Origin: DATLGB01 sp037724045
Lineage (GTDB): Bacteria > Actinomycetota > Thermoleophilia > Solirubrobacterales > Solirubrobacteraceae
DNA length: 64,000 nt
Direction of reading: 5' to 3'
Assembly (NCBI GenBank): GCA_037724045.1
Contig: JBBJOW010000001.1
Span: forward strand, 62,001 to 126,000
A program made the position numbers and the translations under genes. Within the stretch, counting starts at the first letter, position 1. Every line of letters begins with the position of its first letter. This document shows positions 24,593-32,616 of this stretch, piece after piece. Below the pieces are notes generated by a model, which was not told where the DNA came from, did not search any database, and worked only from the letters and a program-made list of their open reading frames with translations.

Positions 24593-24853
24593 CTAGCCCT
24601 CGGCGCTGCCGGACGCGCGCCCGGAGAGGATGTCGGTGAGGCGGTCGACGTCCGCGTAGGAGACGACATCGTCACCCGACTCGTGCTTCTTGCGCAAGCG
24701 GTTGACGAGCTCGGCGCGCAGGATGTCGATCTTGCCGTGCAGGATCCGCCGCTTGTAAGACACGTCCTGCTCATCCTCAGTGAGCTGCTGGATGAGGTCC
24801 TTGAGCTCCTGGTCTGCGAGCGAGCCGAGGTCGGGGAAGGTGTCCATGCTCAT
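24593..24853 (-). CDS. rsiG: RsiG-like anti-sigma protein with single c-di-GMP motif
   Basis: 86 residues, two helices predicted. It contains EQDVSYKRRILHGKID (residues ~28-43), matching the RsiG c-di-GMP signature E-x3-S-x2-R-x3-Q-x3-D except that the Gln is His. It continues with ILRAEL as in RsiG/AmfC proteins. Streptomyces RsiG binds the sigma factor WhiG with c-di-GMP; forms with one motif are reported to work as homodimers in Rubrobacter. Start ATG 24853 has TATGCT six bases upstream (leaderless); Met3 is an alternative. Followed 11 bases later by the FHA gene. Confidence 0.7.
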   Translation of the reverse strand: MSMDTFPDLGSLADQELKDLIQQLTEDEQDVSYKRRILHGKIDILRAELVNRLRKKHESGDDVVSYADVDRLTDILSGRASGSAEG

Positions 24854-24916
24854 CTGGCGAGCATACCAACGCCTCTACCTCAGGTTGAGCGTCTTCTCGT
24901 CCTACGGACGACAGAG

Positions 24917-25582
24917 TCACTGCCGCTTCGCGGCGACACGACTTGCGAAACCGACGCGCGCGTACATCGCGAAGGACAGCAAGGAGAGGAACACGCCGAC
25001 GTAGAGCATGATCTCGGCGGCGGCGAGCAGGCTGACGAGGCCCAAGAAGATCGCGGTCATGACCGGCCAGACGGCGAGCCGGCCGGGCCAGTTGATGTCG
25101 ATGTCGACACCCTGCTTGAGGCCGTAGCGGGCCAGGGCGAGCATCGCGACCTCGCGGCCGACCAGCACTGCGAGCGCCCAGCGGGGCAGCAGGTCGAAGT
25201 TCCAGCAGACGATGATGCCGCCGATGATCAGCAGCCGGTCGGCGATCGGGTCGATCAGCGTCCCGAGCCGCGAGTACTGGCCGGTGACGCGTGCTGCGAT
25301 CCCGTCCGCGTAGTCCGTCCACGCGATCACCCCGAACAGGATGGCCGGCCACGCCCCCGTGCCGTCCGAGCTGGTCATCGCCACGACGAAGAAGACCGGG
25401 ATCAGGGCGAGGCGGACGAACCCGATCGCGTTCGGGATCGTCCACGGGTTCAGCGGGGCGCCGGCGAGCGTGGCCGGCGGAGGCGGACCCGACCGGTCCA
25501 GCCCGAAGAAGCGCTGAACCGTCAGGCGCGGACGCTGCCACGCGGACGCGGGCGGCGCCCGGTCTACTCCAGTGTCGCCCAC
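24917..25582 (-). CDS. pgsA: CDP-alcohol phosphatidyltransferase (PgsA-like)
   Basis: 221 residues with about five membrane helices. The CDP-OH-P motif D-G-x2-A-R-x8-G-x3-D-x3-D is intact (DGIAARVTGQYSRLGTLIDP followed by IADRL, around residue 95). It makes phosphatidylglycerophosphate or a related phospholipid. No ATG or TTG lies near the family N-terminus; GTG 25582, inside the last codons of proS, is the best start and gives a 19-bp overlap with coupling. The frame is open far upstream, but that is proS shadow. The N-terminal ~35 residues are Pro-rich and disordered. Confidence 0.82.
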   Translation of the reverse strand: MGDTGVDRAPPASAWQRPRLTVQRFFGLDRSGPPPPATLAGAPLNPWTIPNAIGFVRLALIPVFFVVAMTSSDGTGAWPAILFGVIAWTDYADGIAARVTGQYSRLGTLIDPIADRLLIIGGIIVCWNFDLLPRWALAVLVGREVAMLALARYGLKQGVDIDINWPGRLAVWPVMTAIFLGLVSLLAAAEIMLYVGVFLSLLSFAMYARVGFASRVAAKRQ

Positions 25583-27261
25583 AGCTCTGCGGCCATGTGC
25601 GCCGCGTCCTCGATGGAGGGGATGGAACGGGTCTCCTTGCCGCGGCGCACCTGGACCTCGATCTCGCCTGCCTCGAGCGTGCGGCGGCCGACGGTCAGGC
25701 GCAGCGGGCATCCGACAAGCTCGGCGTCGGCGAACTTCAGGCCCGGGCCGGCCTCGCGATCGTCGTAGAGGACGCTCAGCCCGGCGGCGCTGAGCTCGCC
25801 GTAGAGGCGCTCGGCGAGCGTGCGCTCGGGACTGGGATCCCGCCCGCCCTTGCCGAGCGCGACGAGCTCGACGTCCCAGGGGGCAAGCGATCGCGGCCAG
25901 GAGATGCCCGAGTCGTCGGCGTACTGCTCGACGGCCGCGGCCATGATCCGCGCCGGCCCGATGCCGTAGGAGCCCATGACGAGCTTGCGTGCGACGCCCT
26001 CGCGGTCGAGGACCGTGGCGTCGAGCGGATCGGAGTAGCGGGTGCCGAGCTTGAAGATGTTCCCCACCTCGATCGCGGGCTCGATCCGGATGGGCTGCCC
26101 ACCGATCGTGTCGCCCTCCTCGACCGCGCGCACGTCCGCCGTCTCGTAGGTGAAGTCGCGGCCGGGCTCGACCCCGCGCAGATGGTGGTCGGCGCGGTTG
26201 GCGCCCGCGACGTGCCCGCCCACCGGCCGCACTGCGGCGTCCAAGATGACCGGGACGCCGGCACCGACGGGCCCGATGAAGCCGGGCGGGCCGATGCGGT
26301 CGGCGATCTCCTCGGGGCGGGCGGGGCGCGCCGGCTCCCCCAGCACGTTGGCGAGCTTGATCTCGTTGACGCGGTGATCGCCGCGGACGAGCACCATGAT
26401 CATGCCGCGCTGCTCGGTGATGACCGGGTACGCCTTCAGGCACGCGCCCGGGGCGATGCTCAGCTGTGCGCTCAGGTCGGCCACCGTGGTGACACCGGGG
26501 GTGACGACCTCCTCGGGAGCCGGCAGGGGCTCGGGGAGCTCGACGGTCTGCGCTTCGGCGGAGGCGACCTCGACGTTGGCGGCATAGCCGGGTGCGAGGG
26601 CGACGTCGTTCTCCCCCGCCGCGCACGGCGCCATGTACTCGTGGGCGCCGATGCCGCCCATCATCCCCACGTCGGACTCGACCTCGTACCACTGCAGCCC
26701 CGCGCGGTCGAGGATGCGCGCGTAGGCGTGGCGGTGCTTCTGGTAGGCCGCGTCCAGGCCCTCGAGATCGAGATCGAACGAGTAGGAGTCCTTCATGATG
26801 AACTCGCGGGTGCGCAAAAGGCCGGCGCGCGGGCGGGGCTCGTCGCGCTCCTTGGTCTGCTGGTGGTACAGGATCAGCGGCAGCTCCTTGTAGGAGCGCA
26901 CGAGCTGCGAGACGTGCCAGGTGACCACGTCCTCGTGGGTCATCCCGAGCACCAGGTCGGTGCCCTTGCGGTCCTTGAGCTTGAACAGCTCGTCGATGCC
27001 GTAGCGGCCCGTTCGCTGCCAGACCTCCGCCGGCTGGAGTACGGGCATCAGCATCTCCAGGCCGCCGATCGCGTCGATCTCCTCGCGGATGATCTGCTCG
27101 ACCTTGCGGTGCACGCGCCAGCCGGCCGGCATGAACGTCCACAGCCCGGCGGCGACCTGCCGGATCATGCCGGCGCGGACGAGCAGCTTGTGGCTGAGCG
27201 CCTCCGCGTCGGCGGGCGGCTGCTTCTCCGTGGGGAGCAGGTAGGTGGAGAGGCGCGTCAC
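25564..27261 (-). CDS. proS: Prolyl-tRNA synthetase
   Basis: 565 residues, the bacterial ProS type. Class II motif 2 (PRAGLLRTREFIMKDSYSF), an inserted editing domain between about residues 225 and 385, motif 3 (GSYGIGPARIMAAAVEQ) and the C-terminal anticodon-binding domain are all present. It charges tRNA-Pro. GTG 27261 is preferred over upstream in-frame starts because TAGACT lies eight bases before it and the protein then starts at the normal MTRLSTYLLPT. Divergent from sodA through a shared -10 TA. Confidence 0.95.
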   Translation of the reverse strand: MTRLSTYLLPTEKQPPADAEALSHKLLVRAGMIRQVAAGLWTFMPAGWRVHRKVEQIIREEIDAIGGLEMLMPVLQPAEVWQRTGRYGIDELFKLKDRKGTDLVLGMTHEDVVTWHVSQLVRSYKELPLILYHQQTKERDEPRPRAGLLRTREFIMKDSYSFDLDLEGLDAAYQKHRHAYARILDRAGLQWYEVESDVGMMGGIGAHEYMAPCAAGENDVALAPGYAANVEVASAEAQTVELPEPLPAPEEVVTPGVTTVADLSAQLSIAPGACLKAYPVITEQRGMIMVLVRGDHRVNEIKLANVLGEPARPARPEEIADRIGPPGFIGPVGAGVPVILDAAVRPVGGHVAGANRADHHLRGVEPGRDFTYETADVRAVEEGDTIGGQPIRIEPAIEVGNIFKLGTRYSDPLDATVLDREGVARKLVMGSYGIGPARIMAAAVEQYADDSGISWPRSLAPWDVELVALGKGGRDPSPERTLAERLYGELSAAGLSVLYDDREAGPGLKFADAELVGCPLRLTVGRRTLEAGEIEVQVRRGKETRSIPSIEDAAHMAAELWATLE

Positions 27262-27269
27262 GTGCAGCG

Positions 27270-27279
27270 AGTCTAAGCT
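27270..27279. promoter_or_regulatory. Back-to-back -10 hexamers for proS and sodA
   Basis: AGTCTAAGCT reads TAAGCT on the plus strand (six bases before ATG 27286) and TAGACT on the minus strand (eight bases before GTG 27261). The central TA at 27274-27275 is shared. Both mRNAs are predicted to be leaderless. Confidence 0.55.
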
Positions 27280-27285
27280 CCAGGC

Positions 27286-27891
27286 ATGGCCTATTCCGTC
27301 CCAGAGCTTCCGTACGACTACGCCGCCCTCGAGCCCCATATCGACGAGGCGACGATGCGCGTCCACCACGACAAGCACCACCAGGCGTACGTGGACAAGG
27401 CCAACGCCGCCCTAGAAGGCACCGAGTGGGCCGACAAGGACGTCGAAGAGGTGCTGCAGAACCTCGATTCGCTCCCGTCGGACAAGCAGGGCCCGGTGCG
27501 CAACAACGCCGGCGGCCACCACAACCACTCGCTGTTCTGGGAGTCCATGAGCGCCGACGGCGGCGGCGAGCCTTCGGGCGACCTCGCCAGCGCGATCGAC
27601 GCGAAGTTCGGCTCCTTCGAGGACTTCAAGTCCGCGTTCAAGGAGGCCGGCATCGGGCAGTTCGGCTCCGGCTGGGCCTGGCTGGTCGCCGACGGCTCCG
27701 GCGGCGTCGATCTCGTCAAGACGGCCAACCAGGACTCCCCGTTGTCAGACGGCAAGACGCCGCTGCTGGGCTGCGACGTGTGGGAGCACGCCTACTACCT
27801 CAAGTACCAGAACAAGCGGCCCGACTACATCGACGCGTGGTTCAACACGGTCGACTGGGACAAGGTCGCGGAGCGCCTCGCCGCCGCGTAG
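27286..27891 (+). CDS. sodA: Superoxide dismutase (Fe/Mn family)
   Basis: 201 residues, full length. Metal ligands are visible as His27 (RVHHDKHH), His82 (GGHHNHSLFW), Asp165 and His169 (CDVWEHAYYLKYQN). It converts superoxide to oxygen and hydrogen peroxide in the cytoplasm. Mn, Fe or either metal is possible; the GGHHNHSLFW and GQFGSGWAWL segments are common in Mn or cambialistic enzymes. Leaderless promoter TAAGCT. Convergent with the DUF2510 gene with only 12 bases between stops. Confidence 0.95.
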   Translation: MAYSVPELPYDYAALEPHIDEATMRVHHDKHHQAYVDKANAALEGTEWADKDVEEVLQNLDSLPSDKQGPVRNNAGGHHNHSLFWESMSADGGGEPSGDLASAIDAKFGSFEDFKSAFKEAGIGQFGSGWAWLVADGSGGVDLVKTANQDSPLSDGKTPLLGCDVWEHAYYLKYQNKRPDYIDAWFNTVDWDKVAERLAAA

Positions 27892-27903
27892 GGGCCCTCT
27901 CGC

Positions 27904-28929
27904 TCACAGGGCGAGGATCGCCCCGTCCTCTCTGATGGCGACGTTCGCCTGGCGCTCGGACTTCGGCCAGCCGTACGACTTCGCGCGGGGGTAGGACGTG
28001 ACGTCCATGTAGCCGAGCTGATCCTTGACCCCGGACACGAACACGGCGTTCGTGTCCGTGGCGGGGTCATAGACCGTCAGCGCGCAGCTGTCGGGTGCCA
28101 TCAGGGTGCCCGGCAGCGGGTCGACGCGGCCCACGCGCGCGTAGGCGCCGGTGAACTGGCCGAGGGTGACCCGAAGCTCGGCGGCCGTGCCGCTCGCGGT
28201 GGTGTTCCATTCCTTCAGGCAGGTGCGGTCGGCGGTGCTGATCGGCGCCACCACGGGACCGGCGGGACGGTCGGACGCATCGTCGCCGCGCAACAGGTTC
28301 GTGATGCCGGCGGCCGCGGCGGCGGCCACGACGAGCGCTGCGCTCCCGGTGAGGGCCCGCCGCGGCACGGGGCTGCGCGTGTGCGTCGGCGGGGCAGGCC
28401 TGGGTTCGGCCTCAGCCCCGGTCTCGACCTCGGTTTCCGGGGCGGACAGCACCTGCGGCTCGACCTCCGCGACAACCGCGGCCCGGGCGGGCAGGGGCGA
28501 GGAGATGGTGGCGAGCGGGGACCCGTAGACGGGGAGGTCGCGGACCGCCTCCGACGCACGCTCCGGGGCGGGCGCGGACCCGAGGGGGCGCGCGCGGAAG
28601 GCAAACGGTCCCGGCTGCACCGGCTCGGGTTCGGGCTTCGCAGCGGGCTCGGGCGTCGCCGCGGGCTCGAAGTCGTCAACCGTCACCACGAACGCCTCGA
28701 AGGTGTCCTCCCAGGAGAACTCGATCGGGTCGGCGTCGTCGAAGAGGTCGAGGTCGCTCGGCAGGATGTCGGCCACGAACGGCGCCTCGGCGACCACCTT
28801 GCCCGTCGGCCGGGGGGCGCCGGTGACGTGATCGGTCCAACCCGATCCGTCCCACCAGCGCAGGTGGTCGGGCCCGTGCGGGTCGGGATACCAGCCCGGT
28901 GATGGCGCGATCGTGGCGGCGACGGACAT
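27904..28929 (-). CDS. DUF2510 membrane protein
   Basis: 341 residues. The N-terminus PGWYPDPHGPDHLRWWDGSG with WTDHV is a DUF2510 domain. A long acidic, Pro-rich linker (60-190) and one membrane helix (~197-217, ALTGSAALVVAAAAAAG) follow. The C-terminal ~115 residues form an outer domain with two cysteines (TCLKEWN, SCALTVYD), likely a disulfide. Function unknown. TATTCT lies four bases before the ATG. Divergent from glcD. Confidence 0.7.
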   Translation of the reverse strand: MSVAATIAPSPGWYPDPHGPDHLRWWDGSGWTDHVTGAPRPTGKVVAEAPFVADILPSDLDLFDDADPIEFSWEDTFEAFVVTVDDFEPAATPEPAAKPEPEPVQPGPFAFRARPLGSAPAPERASEAVRDLPVYGSPLATISSPLPARAAVVAEVEPQVLSAPETEVETGAEAEPRPAPPTHTRSPVPRRALTGSAALVVAAAAAAGITNLLRGDDASDRPAGPVVAPISTADRTCLKEWNTTASGTAAELRVTLGQFTGAYARVGRVDPLPGTLMAPDSCALTVYDPATDTNAVFVSGVKDQLGYMDVTSYPRAKSYGWPKSERQANVAIREDGAILAL

Positions 28930-28996
28930 CTCAAGAATACGGATCGGCTTTTCGTCCAGCGAGCTTTAGGGGTCTTCAGCGAGTACAACTCTGGCG

Positions 28997-30448
28997 ATGG
29001 CAGACGTCGGGTCAGAGCTCATTACGCGCCTGCGCGAGATCTGCGGCGAGCGCCACGTCGTCACCCACGCCCATCAGCTCAAGACCTACGAGTCCGACGG
29101 GCTGCTGCAGTACGCGGTCACGCCCGGGGCGGTGGTGCTGCCGGGGTCCGCGGACGAGGTCGCCGCGGTCGTCGGCGCCTGTTACGCCGCCGGGACGCCC
29201 TTCGTCGCCCGCGGCGCCGGCAGCGGGCTCAGCGGCGGGGCGCTGCCGGTCGCCGACGGCATCGTGATCGCCCTCAGCCGCCTGCGGCGCGTGCTCGAGG
29301 TCGACCTCGACAACGGTCGCGTCGTCGTAGAGCCGGGCGTCACGAACGTCGAGGTCACGGCCGCCGTCGCGCCGGGATACTTCTATCCGCCCGACCCGAG
29401 CAGCCAGATCGTCTGCACGATCGGCGGCAATGTCGCGGAGAACTCCGGCGGCGCCCACTGCCTCAAGTACGGCTTCACCACCAACTACGTCACCGGCCTC
29501 GAGGTCGTGCTCACCGACGGGACCGTCGTCGAGGTCGGGGGCGCACGGGCCGACCTTCCGGGCTACGACCTGCTCGGCGCGCTCGTCGGCTCCGAGGGCA
29601 CGCTGGCCGTGGTCACCGGGATCACCCTGCGCGTCGTGCCGGTGCCCGAGGCGGTCCGCACGCTCGTCGCCTTCTTCGACTCGCCGCTGGACGCGGGCGA
29701 GGCGGTCACGGCGATCACCGGGGCCGGGGTCGTTCCCGCAGCGATCGAGATGATGGACAACCTCGCGATCCAAGCGGCTGAGCCGATGGCCAACGCGGGG
29801 TTCCCGCTCGACGCCGGCGCGGCGCTGCTGGTCGAGCTCGACGGCAGCGAGCAGGAGTGCGACGCCCGCTTCGAGGAGGTCGAGGCGTTCTGCCGCGACG
29901 CCGGCGCCAACGAGGTGCGCGTCGCTGCCGACGCCGCCGAGGCGGCGCGCTTCTGGCGCGCCCGAAAGGCCGCGTTCGCCGCCATGGGCCGGATCGCGCA
30001 CGCCTACTACGTCCAGGACGGCGTCATCCCGCGTACGAAGCTGGGAGAGGTGCTGCAGCGCATCTCGGCGCTGTCGGAGGAGTACGGGCTGCGCGTCGCC
30101 AACGTCTTCCACGCCGGCGACGGCAACCTGCACCCGCTGGTCTGTTACGACTCCGACGAGGACGCCGAGCGCGCCGCCGAGCTCTCCGAGCGCATCCTCG
30201 ACGCGTGCCTGGAGCTGGGCGGATCGATCACCGGCGAGCACGGGGTCGGCTACGACAAGAAGAAGCACATGGGCAAGCAGTTCTCCGAGCCCGACCTCGC
30301 CGCGTTCCAGATGCTGCGCTGCGCGTTCGATCCGCACGGCCTGGCGAACCCCGGCAAGGTGATGCCGACACCGCGGCTGTGCGGCGAGGTGCCCGGCGTC
30401 TACCGGCGCCACCCGCTCGAGGAGGCCGGCGTTGCCGAGCGCTTCTGA
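28997..30448 (+). CDS. glcD: Glycolate oxidase FAD subunit
   Basis: 483 residues. The FAD_binding_4 domain has ARGAGSGLSGGALP (~72-85) and CTIGGNVAENSGG (~140). The C-terminal FAD-oxidase domain has FHAGDGNLHPLV and GEHGVGYDKKKHM. With GlcE and GlcF it oxidises glycolate (or D-lactate) to glyoxylate, passing electrons to the membrane. ATG 28997 has TACAAC seven bases upstream. The 3' end overlaps glcE by 17 bp. Confidence 0.92.
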   Translation: MADVGSELITRLREICGERHVVTHAHQLKTYESDGLLQYAVTPGAVVLPGSADEVAAVVGACYAAGTPFVARGAGSGLSGGALPVADGIVIALSRLRRVLEVDLDNGRVVVEPGVTNVEVTAAVAPGYFYPPDPSSQIVCTIGGNVAENSGGAHCLKYGFTTNYVTGLEVVLTDGTVVEVGGARADLPGYDLLGALVGSEGTLAVVTGITLRVVPVPEAVRTLVAFFDSPLDAGEAVTAITGAGVVPAAIEMMDNLAIQAAEPMANAGFPLDAGAALLVELDGSEQECDARFEEVEAFCRDAGANEVRVAADAAEAARFWRARKAAFAAMGRIAHAYYVQDGVIPRTKLGEVLQRISALSEEYGLRVANVFHAGDGNLHPLVCYDSDEDAERAAELSERILDACLELGGSITGEHGVGYDKKKHMGKQFSEPDLAAFQMLRCAFDPHGLANPGKVMPTPRLCGEVPGVYRRHPLEEAGVAERF

Positions 30449-31462
30449 GGTCGTGGCCGCCCGGCTGGCCTCCGGACCAGCTCGGATCATCGGTGCCGGC
30501 ACGCGGCGGTGGGGCCGGGATGTGCACGCTCCGGCCCTCGAAACTGCGGCACTGAAGGGATGGGATCACGAGCCGGGCGACTTCACGGTCGTGATCGGTG
30601 CGGGCGAGCGCGTGTCCGAAATCGGTGCGCGTTTGGCTGAGCACGGGCAGATGCTTGCCCTGGACCCGCCGGGGAACGGGACCGTCGGCGGGCTCGTGGC
30701 GACGGCGGACTCGGGTCCCATGCGCCACCGCTACGGGGCGCCGCGCGACCTCGTCATCGGCGTGCAGATGGCGCTGGCGGACGGCACCGTCGCGCGCGGC
30801 GGTGGGCGCGTGATCAAGAACGTCGCCGGCTACGACCTGCCCAAGCTCGCCGCGGGGTCTTACGGGACCCTCGGCGTCATCACCGAGGTGGCGGTGCGGC
30901 TGCACCCGCGGCCGGAGGCTTGGGCGACCGCGGTGCTGCGCTTCGATGCCCCCGAGGCGCTTCAGGCCGCGGCGCTCGAGTTGTCGCGCCGACCGCTGGA
31001 GGCTGACGCCCTCGACCTCCGCTGGGACGGCGGCCGGGGCTCGCTCCTGGTCCGGTTCGCCGGGTCGGCCGCTGCGGAACGCGCAGCGAAGGTGGCCGGC
31101 GAGGTCATTGAGGACGACGAGGACGTGTGGGCGCAGCAGCGGGCTCGGCAGCGCGGCGACTTCGTCGTCCGTGTGCACGCGCTGCCGACGGAGATCGCGC
31201 GCGTACTGCGCGCCGTGCCACGGGCAACGGCCGTCGGGCGGGCGGGAGTCGGCACGATCTGGCTGCGGGTGCCGTCGGACACCGACCCTGCACGCCTAAG
31301 GGGGCTCTAGCCCCGCTGACTGCTGCAATCCTTGACGCGCCGGGCCCGCTGCGGGCCGACGACCCCTTTTCCCTCAAAGCCCGACCCGAGCGCGCGCTGA
31401 TGCAATCCTTGAAGGACCGCTTCGACCCCGAGAACCGATGCAACCCGGGACTCCTTCTCTAA
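30432..31462 (+). pseudogene. glcE: Glycolate oxidase subunit GlcE, split by a -1 frameshift
   Basis: The first frame (30432-31310, 292 residues) is a GlcE FAD-binding protein (PPGNGTVGGLVATADSG, GRVIKNVAGYDLPKL) that stops early after ARLRGL. The expected C-terminus (LDAPGPLRADDPFSLKARPE then RFDPENRCNPGLLL) continues in another frame to 31462. One extra G in the run of five G at about 31302-31306 would restore a single ~343-residue protein overlapping glcF by 25 bp, as expected for this operon. The cause is a true mutation, a sequencing error in the G-run or programmed slippage; error is most likely, since all flanking genes are intact. Confidence 0.85.
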
Positions 31463-32616
31463 ACGAGCTCATCGACGACTGCGTGCACTGCGGCTTCTGC
31501 CTGCCGACGTGCCCGACGTACGACCTGTGGTCGGAGGAGATGGACTCGCCGCGGGGGCGGATCGTGCTGATGAAGGAGCTCGCCGACGGCGAGATCTCCC
31601 CCGAGCTGGTGACGCACGTCGACCGCTGCCTGGGCTGCATGGCGTGCGTCACGGCGTGCCCGTCAGGGGTCCGGTACGACCTGCTCGTCAACCAGGCCCG
31701 CGCCGAGATCGAGCGGCGCTACGTCCGGCCGCGCGCGGAGCGGCTCAAGCGCCGGGCGATCTTTCAGACGTTCCCGTATCACCGGCGCCTGCGGGCGCTC
31801 GTGCCGCTGCTGCCGTTCGCGAAGCTCGGCCGCCGCGTGCCCGGTGTCAAGGACCTCGCCATGCTCGCCCCGGACGTGCCACCGCGCGTCGCGCCGCTGC
31901 CCGAGCGCGTGGGGTCCGGCGAACGGGTCGGCTTCCTGCAGGGCTGCGTCCAGCGCGCGTTCTTCCCGCACGTCAACCAGGCGACGGTCGAGGTGCTCGT
32001 CGCGGAGGGCTTCGAGGTCTTCTCCCCCGCCGCCCTGCAGTGCTGCGGCTCGCTCGAGCTGCACTCCGGTGAGGCCGCGTCCGCGGAGCGCCGCGCGCGC
32101 GAGGTCGCCGACGCGTTCGCCGACATCGACACGATCGTCACCAACGCCGCGGGCTGCGGATCCGGCATGAAGGAATATTCCTTCCTCAGTGCCAAAGTCG
32201 CAGACGTCACGGAGCTGCTGGCCGCTCGCGAGCCCCGGGCGACCCGCCACGCAATTCCCTTGCGCGTCGCCTACCACGACGCCTGCCACCTCGCGCACGC
32301 GCAGGCCGTGCGGGAGCAGCCACGCGCACTGCTGCGCGGGATCCCCGGGCTGGAGATCCTCGAGCCCGACAACTGGGAACTGTGCTGCGGCAGCGCCGGC
32401 ATCTACAACATCACCAATCCGCAGACCGCGGCCGAGCTCGGCCGCGCGAAGGCCGAGCACCTCATCGCCACCGGCGCCGAGGCGATCGCCGCCGCCAATC
32501 CAGGCTGCACCCTGCAGATCCAGTCGCACCTGCGCGCACTGGGTCATCCCCTTCCTGTCCTACATCCGATGGAGATCCTGTGGAGCTCTTTGACGAACAA
32601 GCCAATCGCCTCCTGA
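31438..32616 (+). CDS. glcF: Glycolate oxidase iron-sulfur subunit
   Basis: 392 residues. Two 4Fe-4S clusters: CVHCGFCLPTCPTY (~15-28) and CLGCMACVTACPSG (~65-78). Two CCG domains follow (GCVQRAFFPHVNQ with ALQCCGSLELHSG; YHDACHLAHAQ with WELCCGSAGIYN). It transfers electrons from the GlcDE flavins to the quinone pool. ATG 31438 lies inside the end of glcE; the 3' end overlaps aceB by 37 bp, so the four genes form one tight operon. Confidence 0.93.
   Translation: MQPGTPSLNELIDDCVHCGFCLPTCPTYDLWSEEMDSPRGRIVLMKELADGEISPELVTHVDRCLGCMACVTACPSGVRYDLLVNQARAEIERRYVRPRAERLKRRAIFQTFPYHRRLRALVPLLPFAKLGRRVPGVKDLAMLAPDVPPRVAPLPERVGSGERVGFLQGCVQRAFFPHVNQATVEVLVAEGFEVFSPAALQCCGSLELHSGEAASAERRAREVADAFADIDTIVTNAAGCGSGMKEYSFLSAKVADVTELLAAREPRATRHAIPLRVAYHDACHLAHAQAVREQPRALLRGIPGLEILEPDNWELCCGSAGIYNITNPQTAAELGRAKAEHLIATGAEAIAAANPGCTLQIQSHLRALGHPLPVLHPMEILWSSLTNKPIAS

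Noticed and set aside
25583..27142. Large open frame continuing upstream of pgsA
   Set aside because: It lies within proS in another frame and shows no family similarity; only the part after 25582 is a CDP-alcohol transferase.
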